Below are positions 16,305 to 25,806 of a stretch of 42,243 bases of DNA, one piece after another. Below the pieces are notes generated by a model, which did not search any database, had not been told where the DNA came from, and saw only the letters and a list, made by a program, of their open reading frames with translations. How positions within the stretch are numbered: position 1 is the first letter of the stretch; each line of letters starts with the position of its first letter. The DNA is taken from contig CAYVQF010000053.1 in the NCBI GenBank assembly GCA_964454015.1, positions 1 to 42,243 of the forward strand, written 5' to 3'. The position numbers and the translations under genes are program-made. This DNA is from CAYVQF01 sp964454015. GTDB taxonomy: Bacteria; Myxococcota_A; Bradymonadia; UBA4248.

Positions 16305-19049
16305 TCAACGAATCCGCCGCGGCCGCAAAGCCAACTGCACCTCCCGTCTACCGCCGCTGTCGCCCGACAACTCGACCACCTCGTCATAGTAGCCAGACAA
16401 GCGCAGCGTAAAACGAAGCGACGCATCCGTACGCGGCACCCGCTTGATCAACGGCGTCCGGCCGATGCGCCGCCCACCCTGCAACACCGCCGCATTCTCC
16501 GGCACAGATTCCAGCCACACCTCGACCCACTCGCGCCCGGCATCCTCCTGACGCGACGCCCGCGCCTCTTCAGCGCTCTCCCCACCCGCCGCATAAGCCC
16601 CCTCCAACCGCGCAATCACACTCGCCGCCTGCGAGCGAGACGCCTCATCTTCTGCCACCTCACGCGCCTGGTTCAACGCGGCCAAAGCCCCCTGCGCATC
16701 ACCCCGCTCCTGGTCCAAGGCCGCCTTCTTCATGAACAACGCAAAATCCCCCCGCACCTCAGCCGCCCGCCCATAGGCCTCCGAAGCCATCGCCAAAAAG
16801 ACCCCACGCCCCTCCTCAGCCTCCGCCGCCGCCTCGGCAGGTTGCTCCCCTGCCACCTCCGCCGCCGCCAATGCCAAATCGGCCATCTCCTCATAGGCCG
16901 CCGCCATCACCTGCGCCTCACCGCCATCGCGGTCCAACTTCTCCGTGGCCTCCCGGTACAAACGCAACGCTGCCCGGCGATCACCACGCTCCGCCTCAGC
17001 CCGCGCCTGGGCCAACAACTCATCGGCACCAAACACCACCGAAGCCGTCAACGACGTGTGACCCACCTCTGCCGGCACCGCACCGCGCGACGCATCGGCC
17101 GGCTCATCCACCACCGCCACCTCTGGCGCCTCTGCTTTCTTGGCAGCCACCTCCCCGGGGCGTGCGTGGAAGGCCAACAAGTACACCACGACAGCCACCG
17201 CCAACAACACGGCCACGACGGCCAACACCGCCACCACACCGCCGCGCCGCCCAGGACGCACCGCCATCGCCGTCACCTGCGACGCACGACCAAGCTCAGG
17301 CGTCGCCCGCCGCTGCGCCTTCGTCTTGCCGCCACCCGCCGCCCCCAACATGGTCAGCAACTCAGGATCGTCCGTCCCTCGCGCCAGGTGGCGCAAACGC
17401 GCACCCAACCACGCCGCCGACTCCGGGCGCGCCTCGGGCTTCTTGGCCAAGCAAGCCAAAATCAACGCCTCCATCTCCGCCGAAACCTTCGCCCCCAGCG
17501 CCGTCGGCCGCGTCGGCGCCTCATTGTAAACCCTGAAGGCCAGCGAACGCAGACCGCTGCTCGCCGAAAACGGCAAATCACCGACGAAGGCCTCGTAGAG
17601 ACAACAACCCACCGCGTAGATATCGCTCGCCGCGCTCGCATCCTTGGCGCTAATGAACAGCTCCGGCGCCAAGTAGCCGAGCGTACCCAACACCAAGTTT
17701 GTCCGCGTCTTCGGTTGGTCCATTTGCTTCGAGATGCCAAAATCCATCAACTTGGCAACGGCGTCCCCAGAAGCATCCCGTCCCACCAGAATATTAGACA
17801 GCTTGATGTCCCGGTGCACGATCCTTCGCCCGTGGGCATGCGCCAAGCCATCACAAACCTGCGCAAATAGATCCGCCACGGCGCACTCGGATAGGGTCTC
17901 ACGCTGCAACATCTCCTCCAGCGTCGGACCCGACACGTACTCCATCACGAAGCCAACGGGATCCTTGTGCAGCACCCGCAACACCGACACGATATGCGGG
18001 TGGGGCTCAGGGTGCACCAAGCGCGCCTGAATCGACGCCTCTGTCAAAAAGCGCTCCACCACCTCCGCGTCGGCGGCGCTCGTCGCGTTCAGCAGCTTGA
18101 GCCCAACCTGGGTCCCAAGCAAAGTGTCTTGCGCCAAGTACACCCGCGCCATGCCGCCTTCACCCAGGAGGCGCTGCACCAAGTACTGACCAGCCACCAC
18201 CGTCCCGGGGTCAGGACGCTCCAAGCTCTTGGCCGCTTCCGGGACCCGCGCCATGGCCGTGAGCAAGTTCGCCAAGGCCTGCATGTTTTGAAAGCGCCGC
18301 TCGGGACGCTCCTCCAGCGCCTGGCGCAACGCCGCCTGCAAGTCGGCCTGTATCCCACTGAGCCCATCCTGCTGCAAAAACCAAGAAGGACTCGCCTTGG
18401 CACCGTAAAAGGCCGTCACCATCGTCGCCGCAAAAGCGTAGACATCGTCCACCGGACGGAGCACCTCACCCCGGCCTGGCACCTGCAACAGGGCTTCGGC
18501 ATGCTTGGCGTTCGCCGCCCCATAAAGAGGCCACAGGCCCATGCCACGTACCACCGGGCGTAGGCCGTGCCCATCGTGCATCAACAATAGCTCGCTGGCG
18601 CTCAACCACCCATGCACCAATCCCTGAACGTGCGCCGTCGCCAACACCTCGGCCAAACGCTTGAAGGTCTCCAGCGCCAAATCCTCCGCCAGAGGCCCAT
18701 ACTCGCCGACGTAGTCCTCCAAGCTTGGCGCATCCACGAAATCCAACACCACGACCAGGCCTCTGCGCTCCCGAAAAGTCGCCCGCACCCCCAAGACGCC
18801 TGCGGGAAACGTCGCCGCCTGCGCCCCGGCCAGCGCCGCTTCAACCCCGCTGCCCACCTCGAACCCAACCGTGCGCAGCAGCATCACCCGCCCATCACCA
18901 GCGCTATCCTGGCGATCTTGCCCCGCATACCACTGCCCCAAAGGCCCGAGCGACAAAAAGCGACCCACGGCATAGCGGTCACCCACCAGATGCCCAGCCT
19001 TCCACGCGTCCTTTGGCACCACCGCCGCACCAGATCTTTCAGCATCCAT
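16305..19049 (-). CDS. Transmembrane Ser/Thr protein kinase with N-terminal pseudokinase and C-terminal PEGA domain
   Basis: 914 residues from ATG 19049 (ACGAGGT upstream; GTG at 19094 also in frame). Residues ~20-275 have kinase-like layout (GDRYAVGRFLSLGPLG, DFVDAPSLEDYV) but the catalytic loop reads VHGWLSASE instead of HRDxxxxN and the DFG position is RGMGLWPL: a pseudokinase. Residues ~285-555 are an intact Hanks kinase: LGEGGMARVYLAQ, VGLKLL with Lys318, IVHRDIKLSNILV with Asp414, LMDFGISK, GTLGYLAPEL. One membrane helix lies at ~603-627. The C-terminal part has coiled, Ala/Glu-rich TPR-like helices (~675-825) and PEGA (~842-910: VWLESVPENAAVLQGGRRIGRTPL). Cytoplasmic kinase with an external sensor end is the likely topology. 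Confidence 0.9.
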   Translation of the reverse strand: MDAERSGAAVVPKDAWKAGHLVGDRYAVGRFLSLGPLGQWYAGQDRQDSAGDGRVMLLRTVGFEVGSGVEAALAGAQAATFPAGVLGVRATFRERRGLVVVLDFVDAPSLEDYVGEYGPLAEDLALETFKRLAEVLATAHVQGLVHGWLSASELLLMHDGHGLRPVVRGMGLWPLYGAANAKHAEALLQVPGRGEVLRPVDDVYAFAATMVTAFYGAKASPSWFLQQDGLSGIQADLQAALRQALEERPERRFQNMQALANLLTAMARVPEAAKSLERPDPGTVVAGQYLVQRLLGEGGMARVYLAQDTLLGTQVGLKLLNATSAADAEVVERFLTEASIQARLVHPEPHPHIVSVLRVLHKDPVGFVMEYVSGPTLEEMLQRETLSECAVADLFAQVCDGLAHAHGRRIVHRDIKLSNILVGRDASGDAVAKLMDFGISKQMDQPKTRTNLVLGTLGYLAPELFISAKDASAASDIYAVGCCLYEAFVGDLPFSASSGLRSLAFRVYNEAPTRPTALGAKVSAEMEALILACLAKKPEARPESAAWLGARLRHLARGTDDPELLTMLGAAGGGKTKAQRRATPELGRASQVTAMAVRPGRRGGVVAVLAVVAVLLAVAVVVYLLAFHARPGEVAAKKAEAPEVAVVDEPADASRGAVPAEVGHTSLTASVVFGADELLAQARAEAERGDRRAALRLYREATEKLDRDGGEAQVMAAAYEEMADLALAAAEVAGEQPAEAAAEAEEGRGVFLAMASEAYGRAAEVRGDFALFMKKAALDQERGDAQGALAALNQAREVAEDEASRSQAASVIARLEGAYAAGGESAEEARASRQEDAGREWVEVWLESVPENAAVLQGGRRIGRTPLIKRVPRTDASLRFTLRLSGYYDEVVELSGDSGGRREVQLALRPRRIR

Positions 19050-19246
19050 CGCCGACTCAACCTCGTCTGCTCTGTCACACCCAGGCAACGCCACGAAATA
19101 CCATCATCCCAAGCCCCACTTCACTCTATCCTTTCGCCGGCAACGACTCAAAAGACCACTGCACGACACATCATGCTTTCGACCACAGCGCCCCTGTGCT
19201 ATGCCCTGCACCGGCCACGTCTGCGGCACCCCATCAGGAGTCTATC

Positions 19247-19627
19247 GTGCAAAACTGCAACACCATCTTCATCGAAGGCCTGACCGTCGTTGGCAAACAC
19301 GGCGTCAATGCCCACGAACGCGACGAAGGACGTCTCTTCCAAATCGACCTCGAAGCCCATGTCGCTGCGCTGCCCGGCTTCACCACCGATCGCCTCCACG
19401 ACACCTTGGACTACCAACGCCTGGCCCAAATCATCGTCGATGTCGCAAGCGGCACGCCCCTCAACCTCGTCGAGCACCTCGCCGAGCGCATCGCCCAACG
19501 CTGCCTCGCCCTCCCCGAAGTGCACAGCCTCCGCTTGCGGGTGCGAAAAAAAGCCACGGGCGTCGTCGGCAACCCCGACTGGGTCGGCGTGGAGATCTTC
19601 CGCCAAGGCGCCGGCCTTTCGGCTTGA
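19247..19627 (+). CDS. folB: Dihydroneopterin aldolase
   Basis: 126 residues from GTG 19247 (AGGAG 7 bases upstream); the longer frame upstream is low-complexity and unlikely. FolB cleaves dihydroneopterin to 6-hydroxymethyldihydropterin in folate synthesis. Motifs: IFIEGLTVVGKHGVNAHERDEGRLFQIDLE, TLDYQRLAQIIVD, NLVEHLAERIAQRCL and LRVRKKATGVVGNPDWVGVEIFR. Monocistronic here, divergent from the kinase and ended by a strong terminator. No other fol genes are seen nearby. Confidence 0.93.
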   Translation: MQNCNTIFIEGLTVVGKHGVNAHERDEGRLFQIDLEAHVAALPGFTTDRLHDTLDYQRLAQIIVDVASGTPLNLVEHLAERIAQRCLALPEVHSLRLRVRKKATGVVGNPDWVGVEIFRQGAGLSA

Positions 19628-19655
19628 CTATGTCCTCCGTGACCCAGCGTAAATG

Positions 19656-19682
19656 AAAAGGGCCCCCAAAGGGGGCCCTTTT
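19656..19682. terminator. Bidirectional intrinsic terminator
   Basis: AAAAGGGCCCCC (from 19656) pairs perfectly with GGGGGCCCTTTT around the loop AAA (19668-19670); an A-tract on the left and T-tract on the right let it work on both strands. It stands 28 bp after folB and 38 bp after the Cys-rich gene's stop, which faces it. Confidence 0.92.
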
Positions 19683-19719
19683 CAACACCGCGCGCTCGCA
19701 TCTGCGAGCGCAAACAACG

Positions 19720-21688
19720 CTATTCGTTGTAACAAATGCCCAAGTCCGTCGACACGAACATCGCTGCGCACTGCGCCTCAGAGCGCCCGCACATCGGATG
19801 GTTCGTCTGGCCCACCCCCGGCGGAATCCGGTCCAGGCACAACTCGAGGCAGTAGGGCGTGGGATCCGTCGAAGACATCGCCAGACACATGCCAGCCGCG
19901 CGGCACCAGGTGTACTCCTCGGTCATCCCACAGGGCGCAAACTCGTCCAGCGGGTACCCGACAGCGAAGAAGGGATCGCCAGCGCTGTCCGTCGGCGGGA
20001 AGCACACATCGAGCGGAACCCCAAAGAGGTCGCCAGGCAGACAGCGGTCTGCAGGATTCTCACAGGCAACGATCGGCGTACCGCCCTGGCCGCGCGCGTA
20101 GTTGTACACGCACTCCGGCTCATTACACAGACCAACCGCGAGCTCCGTGCCATCCTGATAGGCCAAGCCACTGCAGAAGGCATCGCCACTGCAGGTCCCG
20201 GGGGCCGTGCCCGTCGCTGTGGGATCGCAAAGCTGCTGGCACTCGTCCCACAAGCAGATCATGCCATCAGCACACTCGCCAAAGAACTCCGTGCACACTG
20301 CGCCAGCGGGCTTGCCGTTCGTCGCAGACGTCACACACTGACCAATGCCCGCCGTCTCGAAGTCAGGCACGCACCACTCGTTCTGAGCACAGCCAGAGTT
20401 GCTCACGTACGGCGTGCACACGCTGTAGCAAATACCAATGGCCAAGGTGTCTTCGTCGATGCTCAGCGCACTGCAGGCCTCGTTCGTACCGCACTGCCCA
20501 ACTTCAGTACCCGTCGCGACGGGGTCGCAAAGCAAAGAACAAAGGCCGCTGATGCACAGCATGTTGTCATCACAATCGTCGAACAGGTTCTGGCAAGCTT
20601 CACCCACACCCAAACCATTGGGGTTGGAATCCACACACTGCCCAATGTTCCGCGTCTCCAGGTCGGGGAAGCACCACTGCCCTTCCGCGCAGCGGCTGTT
20701 CACCACGTAGGGATCACAGGTCTCGTAGCAGAAACCGACGTCCAGAGAGTGCGAACCAATGGACAGACCGCCACAGGCTTCGCCCGTGGGGCAAGGCTTG
20801 CCGGCGCTGATGGGCGTGCAGTCAGGTTTCTCACACACGCTGCCCACGCAAAGCAGATCGGCACCACACGTCTCGTGAGAGGTACACGCAGCACCTTCCA
20901 CGCCTGCGCCATTGGGAGTACAGAAGTTGGCGCCATTCCAGAACGGCACACACTTCTCACCCGCGTCACAAGACGTCGTGAAGAATCCGTCGCAGTCACC
21001 GGGAATACAGAAGCCAGAGCTCTCTTCCGCAGCGCACAGCGAACCAGCAGGACACGTATCTTCCAGATTCTGGCCCAAAGTGCAGGTCAGGAAACAGGTC
21101 CCTTCCGTCTCGCCTTCCACGTCCGCCAAACACACGAAGCCCAGAGGCTGCGCCTTGGTGGTGTCGCAGGAGTCATTGGGATTCACGCACGTCCCCACGG
21201 GCGCCGGCTCACACAGACAAGTCTCGCTGTTGCAAAGCTGCCCAATCGCTGCGCACTGCGCCGCCGTACAACACGTAATGGTGTCGGGGTCCGTCGTGTC
21301 AGTCGGCGGCACGTCCGTCGTGTCCGTCGGCGGCACGTCCGTCGTGTCAGTCGGCGGCACGTCCGTCGTGTCCGTCGGCGGCACGTCCGTCGTGTCCGTC
21401 GGTGGCACGTCCGTCGTGTCCGTCGGTGGCACGTCCGTCGTGTCCGTCGGTGGCACGTNNNNNNNNNNNNNNNNNNNNNNNNNNNNNNNNNNNNNNNNNN
21501 NNNNNNNNNNNNNNNNNNNNNNNNNNNNNNNNNNNNNNNNNNNNNNNNNNNNNNNNNNCGGGGTCCGGAGTGTCCGTCACATCGGTCGTCTCAGGATCTT
21601 TGGGATCCTTCGGGTCGTCATCACACGCTGCAACCACGCCTATCAGCGCCAAGCAGCAGACCAAGGCCCACATTCGTCGAATCGTCAT
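19720..21688 (-). CDS. Cys-rich lipoprotein on a TDTTDVPP repeat stalk (interrupted by an assembly gap)
   Basis: Starts at ATG 21688 with GGAGGAACG upstream. The signal ends at lipobox VVAAC (Cys22) followed by DDDPKDPKDPETTD. Then comes a stalk of 8-residue PPTDTTDV units, seven visible after the N run. The ectodomain (~540 residues) holds dozens of Cys in repeated blocks of about 95-100 residues: LCDPVATGTEVGQC / LCDPTATGTAPGTC, SGCAQNEWCVPDFETAGIGQC / SRCAEGQWCFPDLETRNIGQC, ICYSVCTPY / FCYETCDPY. Probably disulfide-rich and surface-exposed. The frames on the two sides of the 100 Ns differ by one, but join as CCG-GAC-CCC-GAC-GTG if the true gap is a multiple of 3, so this is one gene. Function unknown. 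Confidence 0.82.
21291..21458 (-). repeat. 24-bp tandem repeat coding the TDTTDVPP stalk
   Basis: Seven consecutive 24-bp units, nearly identical; variation is limited to a few third-codon positions such as GTGTCAGTC versus GTGTCCGTC and GGCGGC versus GGTGGC. The array runs straight into the gap at 21459, so the true copy number is not known. Confidence 0.95.
21459..21558. other. Assembly gap (100 Ns)
   Basis: Exactly 100 Ns, the usual placeholder for a gap of unknown size, at the edge of the tandem repeat. Most likely an unresolved stretch of the same repeat. Confidence 0.98.
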
Positions 21689-22279
21689 GCTTATCGTTCC
21701 TCCATTGTCACATGAGCTCTACTAGCCCTATCACGGATCTGCCCGGCAAAACGCCGCACTTCACACTAGCCGTAAAAAATACGCGACAACACCGTTACGC
21801 GTCAAGTGGCGCAATCACCAACTGATTGAGGACCGTGCCTAACAGAACATTCACCAAGCCCAACCTACTCGGCTCCGGCCGGTGCCTCGTCATGCGTCGC
21901 TACCCAAAGGACATCTTGCGGAACCACACCATCGTTTGCAAGAGACAATGCAAGGAAGCACGACATATCCTATTTATTTAGACACTTAGCCCTAAAAGAC
22001 CACCCGCGCCGCCGGCCACACCGACGATGACACCAACCACCCTGCATTGATGACACGTGACCCCTCTGCTATCTTCCCGCCGACCACCGCGATGCGTTCT
22101 GACGCCTCACGGAATGCCACACACCCAACCCGCCGTTGTGCTGTCGGAACCTGTTAACCCTGTGCGCTACGGCAACAGCGTTCACTGCCACGAAAGATTA
22201 GGGCACCAACGCCGCACACCTCTTCGCCAAATCAACCACTCTTCCCCACGGTTCGCCCACCCTCACGACATCTACGAAA
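21689..22279. other. 591-bp divergent intergenic region between the Cys-rich lipoprotein and asd
   Basis: No convincing gene. It is noticeably poorer in GC around 21935-22000 than its surroundings. It holds a motif at 21721-21734 shared with 25851-25864, a TTGCA...TGCAA inverted repeat near 21936-21953, and the asd promoter candidate at 22047-22075. Confidence 0.7.
22047..22075 (+). promoter_or_regulatory. asd: Candidate asd promoter with ~200-base leader
   Basis: TTGATG (22047-22052), 17-base spacer, TATCTT (22070-22075). The same -10 hexamer TATCTT appears in the TonB-receptor promoter candidate at 27065. It would leave about 200 untranslated bases before the asd ATG. Confidence 0.45.
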
Positions 22280-23311
22280 ATGAACGCGAGCACCACCCAA
22301 CCACGCAACATCGCCGTCATCGGGGCCACGGGCGCCGTTGGACGTTGCATCCTCCACTGCCTCGCCGATCGCCACTTCCCCATCGCTTCCCTCAGGCTGA
22401 TGGCCTCGCCCAAGAGCGCGGGCATGCAGCTCGACACGCCCCTGGGCGTCCACACCGTTGAAGATGTCGACCAAGCTGACTTTCGCAACATCGATGTCGC
22501 CCTCTTCAGCGCTGGCGGCGCCGTCTCGAAACGCCACGCCCCGCGCGCGGTGCAAGCTGGGGCTCTGGTCATCGACAACACCTCCGCCTTTCGCATGGAG
22601 CAGGAAGTCCCTCTCGTCGTCCCAGAGGTCAACCCCCACGACCTGACGCCCACGGGCATCATCGCCAACCCCAACTGCTCGACCATCCAAATGGTCCTGG
22701 CCCTGCACGCCCTCCGCGACTTGAGCCCCCTCCGCAGCGTTCGCGTTGCCACCTATCAATCAGCCAGCGGTGCCGGACAAAAGGGCATCGATGAGCTCCT
22801 CCTGGGTACTCGCGCCTTTCTCGACGACCAAGCCCCCACGACCGCAAAAATCCATGCCCGGCCCCTGCCCTTTGACTGCGTCCCCCAAATCGGCCCCTTC
22901 TGCGACGACGGCGACACCGAAGAAGAGCGCAAAATGCGCCAGGAAACCCAGAAAATACTCGACCTGCCCGAGCTACCTATCAGCGCAACCTGTGTCCGCG
23001 TACCCGTCATCCGCAGCCACGCCGAAGTCATCCACGTCACCACGCTTGACCCCATCTCTCCCCAGCAGGCCCGCGCTGCCATGGCAAAGGTACACGGGCT
23101 CATGCCCCTCGACAGCGACGGCCCCCAATATTATCCAACCGCCCGCTCCGCCGAAGGAAGCTACCACACCTTCGTCGGGCGCTTGCGGCGAGATCACGCA
23201 GAAGCCAACGCCTTGGTCTTTTGGCTCGTCAGTGACAACCTGCTCAAAGGTGCCGCCTTGAACGCCGTGCAGATCGCCGAATTGTGGCAGCAAAAAGGAA
23301 GCTCCCTATGA
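22280..23311 (+). CDS. asd: Aspartate-semialdehyde dehydrogenase
   Basis: 343 residues. Reduces aspartyl phosphate to the semialdehyde, the branch point to lysine/diaminopimelate, threonine and methionine. NADP-binding start IAVIGATGAVGRCIL, active-site Cys in GIIANPNCSTIQMVLAL, SASGAGQKGIDEL, substrate-binding His/Arg in RVPVIRSHAEVIHV, and C-terminal LVFWLVSDNLLKGAALNAVQIAELW. No strong ribosome site is seen before the ATG. Its stop overlaps the next gene's start (ATGA), so a biosynthetic enzyme is translationally coupled to an envelope protein. Confidence 0.96.
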   Translation: MNASTTQPRNIAVIGATGAVGRCILHCLADRHFPIASLRLMASPKSAGMQLDTPLGVHTVEDVDQADFRNIDVALFSAGGAVSKRHAPRAVQAGALVIDNTSAFRMEQEVPLVVPEVNPHDLTPTGIIANPNCSTIQMVLALHALRDLSPLRSVRVATYQSASGAGQKGIDELLLGTRAFLDDQAPTTAKIHARPLPFDCVPQIGPFCDDGDTEEERKMRQETQKILDLPELPISATCVRVPVIRSHAEVIHVTTLDPISPQQARAAMAKVHGLMPLDSDGPQYYPTARSAEGSYHTFVGRLRRDHAEANALVFWLVSDNLLKGAALNAVQIAELWQQKGSSL

Positions 23312-25248
23312 AAGCCCATCTCATCCGCCTCAGCCTGACCGCAGTCATTTGCGCGAGCTTGGCCACCTTCGCCACGCCCCTTGCCGCACAGACCACGGCC
23401 ACCTCCTGGCAAGCCTCTTCCACCCTCGATCCCAACATCGACGCCACCGCCAAAGAACTAACCATCAACATCGCCCGCTGTCGCGCTTTGGTCGAAGCCA
23501 ACCGAGACTACACCTTCACCTTCCGCAAAACCCAGGGCACATTCGGCTCCCGCGCCAGGTACGCCATCAAAGTCGCCGTTGGCAACGAGAGCTGCGATAA
23601 AAACTCCCTCAGCGAAGAAGCTGGCGACACCTGCCTCACGGAAATCGCCGACCAAAGCCTCGATGAAAGCACCGTCCCCATCGACGTCACCCTCGCCTTT
23701 CACCGGCTCACCTCGGCGAAATCCCTAGAAGACTGCGAAAACCTCACGGAAACCTCCTACGTGCATCTCATCGCCCAAGACCCTGGCGTCCTGGAAACCG
23801 ACCCCAAAACCTACACCGTCACCTTCACCAACCGCTTCAAGACCACCCGCCCAGCGGCACCAACCAACGTCACCGCCAACGGCGGCGAGTCGTCTATCGC
23901 TGTGAGCTGGGATGGCGTCAGCGGCATCGAAAATTATGTCGTCTACTACAGCGCCAATCCCTTCGATAACAGCACCCGGCCAGAGGATCTCGTCGGCGTA
24001 CGCAGCCACACCGCCAGAAAAACCACCTCCACCGCCGTGCGCGACGGCATCACCGTCGACACCACCTACTACCTCGCCGTCGCCGCCGTTGACGATGTTG
24101 GCAATGAGAGCATGTTGAGCCCCGTCGTCACCACCGTGACCGGCGCTGCCGACGACTTCTGGGAGCGCTACTCTGCAGCCAACCCCGATGTGGACGGCGG
24201 CTTCTGCTTCCTCGCTACCGCCGCCTGGGGCTCCTATCAAGAACCCCACGTCCAGGTCTTGCGCCGCTTCCGCGACACCTTCCTCCTCACCCATCCCCTG
24301 GGTGAAGCCTTCGTCACCCTCTATTACGAACTCAGCCCACCAGCGGCCCACTTCATCGCCCAACACCCCACGCTCCGCGCCGTGACACGGACCATCCTCT
24401 GGCCACTCTACGCCTTCGCCATCCTCTGCCTCTACGGGAGCACCCTCGGCCTCTTCGCCCTGCTGCTCACTATGGCCCTCACCCTACACCTGCTCCACCG
24501 CATCTGGCGCCGCCGGCGCCAGAGACGCGCCGCCATGACCCACCCCAACACGACGCCGCGCCGCCTCGCCGCCCTGGCCACAGCCGCGCTCCTCTGCCTC
24601 CCTGCCCTCACCTACGCCCAAGAATCACCCATTGACATGATGCTCGAGCTGAAAATGGGACCCTACCAACCCGACCAACTCGGCAGCGTCTACGATGACT
24701 TCTTTGGCGACGCCTCGCCCCTGCTCTTCGAAATCGAGCTAGACTACCAATTCTATCGTGGCATCGGCTCCCTCGCCGTCGGTGGCAGCCTCGCCTACGG
24801 CTCCGTCAGCGGCAACGCCCGTACCCCCGACGATGAAGCCTCCATCGACGAGACCTCCCTCTCCTGGTTGCCCCTGCGCTTGGCCCTCATCTATCGCTTT
24901 GACTACCTCATGCAACACTTCAACATACCCTTCACCATCTTCGCCAAAGGCGGCCTCGACTATGCCTTCTGGTGGGTGCGGGACGGCGCCGGGGACATCG
25001 CCCAAAACGACGCGGGCAAGAACGGCTCGGGGGGCACCTTTGGCTGGCATTTCTGCTTGGGGGGCGCCTTTCTCCTCGACTGGCTCGCCCCAGACATGGC
25101 CCGCAGCCTCGACGTCGAGTGGGGTATCAACCACGCCTACATCTTCGCCGAGTTCCTCTACACCCGGCTCGACGACTTCGGCGCTGCGACCGCCTTCGAC
25201 CTCTCCAACACCGGGACTTTCCAAATAGGTCTCGCCCTGGAGTTCTGA
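23308..25248 (+). CDS. Signal peptide - FN3 - CFI-box - membrane helix - internal signal-like segment - beta-barrel fusion
   Basis: 646 residues from ATG 23308 (overlaps asd as ATGA; AAAAGGAAG upstream). Order: signal peptide ending PLAAQ (~28); Cys-containing region; fibronectin type III-like domain (~184-278: PAAPTNVTANGGESSIAVSW, TTYYLAVAAVDDVGNES); CFI-box-like motif (~299-345: CFLATAAWGS, LRRFRDTFLLTHPLGEAFV, YYELSPPAAHFIA); hydrophobic segment and basic RRRRQRR (~365-407). At residue 410 a second N-terminus-like stretch follows (MTHPNTTPRRLAALATAALLCLPALTYAQ), then a beta-barrel domain resembling the MXAN_2562-type outer membrane proteins. In relatives I would expect two neighbouring genes. 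The internal ATG at 24535 could start a separate protein. Confidence 0.75.
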   Translation: MKAHLIRLSLTAVICASLATFATPLAAQTTATSWQASSTLDPNIDATAKELTINIARCRALVEANRDYTFTFRKTQGTFGSRARYAIKVAVGNESCDKNSLSEEAGDTCLTEIADQSLDESTVPIDVTLAFHRLTSAKSLEDCENLTETSYVHLIAQDPGVLETDPKTYTVTFTNRFKTTRPAAPTNVTANGGESSIAVSWDGVSGIENYVVYYSANPFDNSTRPEDLVGVRSHTARKTTSTAVRDGITVDTTYYLAVAAVDDVGNESMLSPVVTTVTGAADDFWERYSAANPDVDGGFCFLATAAWGSYQEPHVQVLRRFRDTFLLTHPLGEAFVTLYYELSPPAAHFIAQHPTLRAVTRTILWPLYAFAILCLYGSTLGLFALLLTMALTLHLLHRIWRRRRQRRAAMTHPNTTPRRLAALATAALLCLPALTYAQESPIDMMLELKMGPYQPDQLGSVYDDFFGDASPLLFEIELDYQFYRGIGSLAVGGSLAYGSVSGNARTPDDEASIDETSLSWLPLRLALIYRFDYLMQHFNIPFTIFAKGGLDYAFWWVRDGAGDIAQNDAGKNGSGGTFGWHFCLGGAFLLDWLAPDMARSLDVEWGINHAYIFAEFLYTRLDDFGAATAFDLSNTGTFQIGLALEF

Positions 25249-25251
25249 ACC

Positions 25252-25806
25252 TCAGGTCACGAAAACCAAGGTCAGCACCTGCGTCAGCAACGACACGCCG
25301 AGCACCCACAGCCCACTGCCCATCAGGGCAGCCAACAGGGTCGCCCGCGGAGCCACACCTGCCAGCTCCCACAGCCCACGCAGCATCAATGACGCCCCCC
25401 ACGCCAAAGCCAGAAGCAGCATGTAGGCACGCCACGGGTTCAGTGACGGGATCCACACCAATACCCCAGCCAGGACGACGGGAGACGTCGACAACAGCGC
25501 CACCACTTGCCCCACGCGCTCGGGAACGCTGTGCCCTTGCCATCGCAGCGCTGCCACCATCAAGACCCCAGCCACCGAGGCCAGCCCAAAAACCAGCGCC
25601 GCATGCGCCACGCTCTCAACCAACGCCGCCCCTAAAGCCCACCCCATCAACAGATGACCAACGAGGCGCAAAAACAACACCAAGACGCCCAGAAGCAACA
25701 CCTGAAACGAAAGCGAAACGCCCTCCAGGCCACGCGTCCATAGGGAGAACCACACTGAAGACGGGGCCCACAACAAGCGAACGCTGAAAACCATGTCCTC
25801 GCCCAT
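25252..25806 (-). CDS. Polytopic membrane protein, YIP1-like
   Basis: 184 residues, very hydrophobic with about five membrane helices (for example VSLSFQVLLLGVLVLFLRL, LVFGLASVAGVLMVAAL, VVALLSTSPVVLAGVLVWI, MLLLALAWGASLML, LLAALMGSGLWVLGVSLL). Pattern and length resemble YIP1-family proteins, but no diagnostic motif proves it. ATG at 25806 or 25794; ribosome site ambiguous (AGGAG touches the first). Convergent with the fusion gene, only 3 bp between stops. The motif at 25851-25864 lies 45 bp upstream. Confidence 0.6.
   Translation of the reverse strand: MGEDMVFSVRLLWAPSSVWFSLWTRGLEGVSLSFQVLLLGVLVLFLRLVGHLLMGWALGAALVESVAHAALVFGLASVAGVLMVAALRWQGHSVPERVGQVVALLSTSPVVLAGVLVWIPSLNPWRAYMLLLALAWGASLMLRGLWELAGVAPRATLLAALMGSGLWVLGVSLLTQVLTLVFVT

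Noticed and set aside
21291..21458. Repeat array as a CRISPR
   Set aside because: Units are contiguous 24-mers without spacers and are in frame in a lipoprotein gene.
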